A DNA stretch of 18,762 nt, from assembly GCA_036939975.1 (NCBI GenBank), contig JALLPB010000266.1:1-18762 (forward strand), read 5' to 3'. Made by a program: the position numbers and the translations under genes. The stretch is from Cyclostephanos tholiformis. Lineage: Eukaryota > Bacillariophyta > Thalassiosirophyceae > Thalassiosirales > Thalassiosiraceae. Positions within the stretch are counted from its first letter, which is position 1; each line of letters starts with the position of its first letter. The notes beneath the pieces are model-generated. The model did no database searches and was not told the origin of the DNA. It worked only from the letters and a program-made list of their open reading frames with translations. Positions 15,816 to 18,762 of this stretch are shown here, in pieces.

Positions 15816-18489
15816 TTAGTCTACGGTTACAGCCTTAGCAAGGTTTCGTGGAGTATCTGGGTTTATCCCCCTGAAAAATTGGCCGATTCGCACGAACAGC
15901 AGAGTGAGAATCAAGTCTGACAAAAAACGTCACCGCATCGGCACACACAATTGATGTAGTCCCGGCACAAAACAAACTCACCTCATCACAGCAAGCTCAA
16001 ATGCCATCAGCTGGATAGGGAGAACAGCACCAAGAGCCGTCAACGGACCATTTGAAGGGATGACAAGCGGATCATCATCCAATCCATCAGCCAACGATTT
16101 TTTATCGGTGATGATGATGACGTCTGCCCCACGCGCCTTTACTTCTTCTGCTGCCGTGCGCATGTGATGTGCATGGTCGTCATCAAAGATGAGCATAATA
16201 ATAGGTGTGGCACCATTTTTCCCATTTTCATCACTTTCGATGAGCGCAAAGGGCCCGTGCTTCAAGGCTCCTCCACTGTAACCTGATTCCAAGTAAAGGT
16301 ACCAACGCATCATGCCATTATTTAGCTGTATCTTAACAACAATCAGGGTCAGTTACATCAAAAAGAATTTACCTTCCGCGTGCAAATAGCACATTTCCTT
16401 TATCTTCAGGGCTCCCTCCATGGCAACTGGCTCTCCGTATCCTTTTCCAAGGACAAAGCAATGATCCTTTCCATTCAATCGCTCGGCTATCTTTTTGCAC
16501 TTGTCACGTGTCTTTAATGCCATTCCGAAGCAAATGGGCAACCTCATGAGACTCTCTCTCAAGTTGTTCCCTTCAACACTCGCTACGTGTGTACCATTCA
16601 CACGATCCTTCAATTCACGAAACCACAACGCAATCAATGCGAGAACCGTTACTTGAGTAGTAAATGCCTTCGTTGACGCCACGGCATTTTCACGACCCGC
16701 ATTGCAATACACACCGAGCTTGGTCATGCGCGCAATCAATGACCCAACAGAATTCACTACACTCAACACTGTGACATCTTTTTCCTGCGCAGCCTGAACC
16801 ACACGAGCTACATCCTTAGTTTCGCCACTCTGCGATACTACCAAAAACGCACTCCTGGCAGCTGCATTGGGATTTTGAGGGAAGTCGCTGGGTTCTATCT
16901 CAGCTGCGTCGATTGAATGAACAACGTCAAAGCTCCCAATGTGCTTCATGAGTTTCTCCGCGTAACGGCTAGCATTGAGACTGGTGCCGCAGGCACATAA
17001 GGTAAGAAAGTCGACGCTTGCGAGCTTGTCGGCTTTCATTTCAAGACCTCCAAGGGTAATTTTGTCTGCCATGAGACGACCCCCGAAACCAAGGGAGCGT
17101 CCAATCGCTTCAGGTTGTTCATACATTCTACAAAAGTAATAATTCAAAAAAATGTTAGAGATCCTGGATGACACTATCATGATATCCAAAAATTGAGCAG
17201 GACTGGTAAAAATGGCAGAGAAAAGATTAAACGTACTCTTTCAAAGTCCAATGAGAATACGGAGCGGGGCTCAACAGAACTTCTTGGTCGGGCGCTACTT
17301 GCATCCGTGCCAAATCCAAAGTAGTCCCATCAGCATGCAAAACACCAATCTCTCCATCTTTCATACTGATGAAATTTTTGGTATACCTATTGAAGGCAGA
17401 AGTCTCAGATGCAATGAACATGCGATCGGTACCGATACCGATAACGAGAGGAGAACCATTGCACGCTACGACAAGCTCGTCGGGAACGTCTGTGCACATG
17501 ATACCCAACCCCCAAGTGCCATCACACCTCGACAAGGCTTTCTCAGTGGCCTCCTTGACAGAGCACCCATCTCTTTCGTAAATCTCGCCTATGAGTTTGG
17601 CGATGACTTCAGTATCAGTCTGGCCCAAGAATTTATGTCCCCTAGACTGAAGATCACGTCGGAGATCGTTGGCATTGTTGATCGTGCCGTTATGGACTAG
17701 GGCGATTTTTCCCGAAGAATCAAGGTGAGGATGTGCATTTTCGTCCGTTTTACCTCCGTGTGTTGCCCAACGTGTGTGAGCGATGCCGATGCGATGACCT
17801 TTGGAAGCCATGGAGCGTTGTCTGACGAGTTCAACGCCATCTGCGTTTTCTCCCACCGATGCATACTTGGTGACCGTCTACGTGATGTCCCACGATGAAT
17901 AATAAGACAAGATACGGATAGAATAAGAAATTTTCAAGAATATTGCACTCATCAACTAGTTTGCGCCCGTTACTCACCAGTCCATCTGTTGGGTCACCAA
18001 TTGTTGCGATACCAGCGCTATCGTAACCACGATTCTTCAAAATGGTGAGACCCTCCAGAAGGAATTCTCTGTTGATACAAGTGAAACCGTAAGTTTAAAA
18101 AAAATAGTTGGCGCCAACAGAATTCATTATTCAGGCGCTAGATAGAATAATGAAAAGACGGCAGATTCCTCGGCGACCAGCCCCACTTGGCATGTCACAG
18201 ATCCAGTCTGACGAACTCACCGTGCATCTCCGGAACCACCAACAACACCCGCGATGCCACAGCAATCGGCACGGTCTCCACTTCCCAAAACAAAAGACGC
18301 TCCCGTGGCAGCTGCGGCTGCAGCGAGCAGTGCACCCACGCGAGACGAATTGACGCTCTCGTTAGGTGGATTGCGAAGTAGTTGATAGGCAGCGACGGCG
18401 AATCCTCGACGGGATACGTTGGCGACGACGGAGGACCTGGCGACTGGTGCCCGCCTGGCGGCGATGGATATGACGCTTGATAAATTCAT
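15816..18489 (-). CDS. GFAT: Glutamine:fructose-6-phosphate aminotransferase (isomerising), six exons, N-terminal presequence
   Basis: It makes glucosamine-6-phosphate from fructose-6-phosphate and glutamine, the entry step to UDP-GlcNAc. Exons on the minus strand are 18489-18221, 18068-17978, 17877-17237, 17127-16373, 16282-15982 and 15870-15816. All introns are GT-AG (152, 100, 109, 90 and 111 nt). The exons total 2112 nt and encode 703 residues in one frame. The glutaminase domain has CCGIAGVVG (nucleophile Cys77), HTRWATHG (154-161), NGTINN (183-188) and GQTDTE (205-210). The linker [14 protein letters not shown] follows, then two SIS domains with CACGTS (about 378-383), SQSGETKD (432-439) and [11 protein letters not shown]. 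The second holds [17 protein letters not shown] and [11 protein letters not shown], ending [17 protein letters not shown]. All key motifs are intact. Unusually, about 76 residues rich in Ala, Arg and Ser, with a hydrophobic stretch at 51-68, precede the Cys that must be N-terminal for catalysis. Confidence 0.93.
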
Positions 18490-18762
18490 TGCTGAAGAAG
18501 CTATTCTGTTCGGTTGAAATCAATTGTTGGGTTTACACGAGTTGTTGTTTGGGATTTTATGGTTTGGAGTGTTATGTACTACCGACTCTAAGGTACCATG
18601 TTTGAATGAGGCCGATAATCGACAAGCCTATCATACGCTGAGCTCAGAAGTTTTCAACTCTCCTCTCGTGAGTATTTCATACGAGATTAACCCCAATTGT
18701 GCGCCGTGACATTTTTTTCTCCCTGTTTTGTACTAATCCTATGTACCCGTCTACGTACCAGT
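18490..18762. promoter_or_regulatory. Upstream region of GFAT
   Basis: No gene is recognised. It must contain the 5' UTR and promoter of the minus-strand GFAT gene. The context of the chosen ATG (CAGCAATGAAT) is acceptable. I identified no specific regulatory element. Confidence 0.35.

Noticed and set aside
17212..17700. A 162-aa ORF on the plus strand
   Set aside because: It is the shadow of the GFAT glutaminase exon on the other strand.

Overview
This window looks like nuclear DNA of a microalga, most probably a diatom (stramenopile). The reasons are short GT-AG introns of 74-152 nt, a spliced eukaryotic glucosamine-6-phosphate synthase gene, a type-II membrane sulfotransferase-like protein of a kind I associate with diatoms, and a dense bed of mixed transposons. 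The assignment is inference (about 0.75); no rRNA or organellar gene is present to fix it.

Layout. Positions 1-13626 are almost entirely transposable elements. (i) 45-668 (+) is a broken gene with a RanBP2-type zinc finger, convergent with a decayed pogo/Tigger-like DDD transposase at 764-2006 (-). (ii) 2379-7089 (-) is a dead non-LTR retrotransposon (LINE) with an APE endonuclease, a reverse transcriptase and, unusually, a C-terminal DnaJ (J) domain. (iii) 7440-10480 (-) is a dead piggyBac-like transposase, split by a 1313-bp non-autonomous DNA element (7607-8919). That element has about 31-bp inverted termini and a 4-bp target duplication, and removing it restores the reading frame. (iv) 10485-13626 is a PIF/Harbinger-like two-gene element bounded by 13-bp inverted repeats. 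It carries a decayed IS5/Harbinger-type transposase (-) and a divergent, nearly intact, spliced gene of unknown function (+). The divergent intergenic region and both coding regions are full of perfect short hairpins.

Positions 13627-18762 are host genes. A nested foldback structure (13826-14003) precedes a 433-aa type-II membrane sulfotransferase-like gene (14119-15420, +). A doubtful small ORF (15421-15732, -) abuts it tail to tail. A six-exon GFAT gene (15816-18489, -) follows. The six GFAT exons sum to 2112 nt and give a continuous 703-aa protein. Its glutaminase cysteine lies behind an N-terminal extension of about 76 residues that resembles a mitochondrial presequence.

The most unusual signals are: the cluster of perfect inverted repeats inside the coding sequence and promoter of the Harbinger-like element; the J domain at the end of the LINE polyprotein; the GFAT presequence; and the nested insertion that can be resolved to the base from the restored reading frame.
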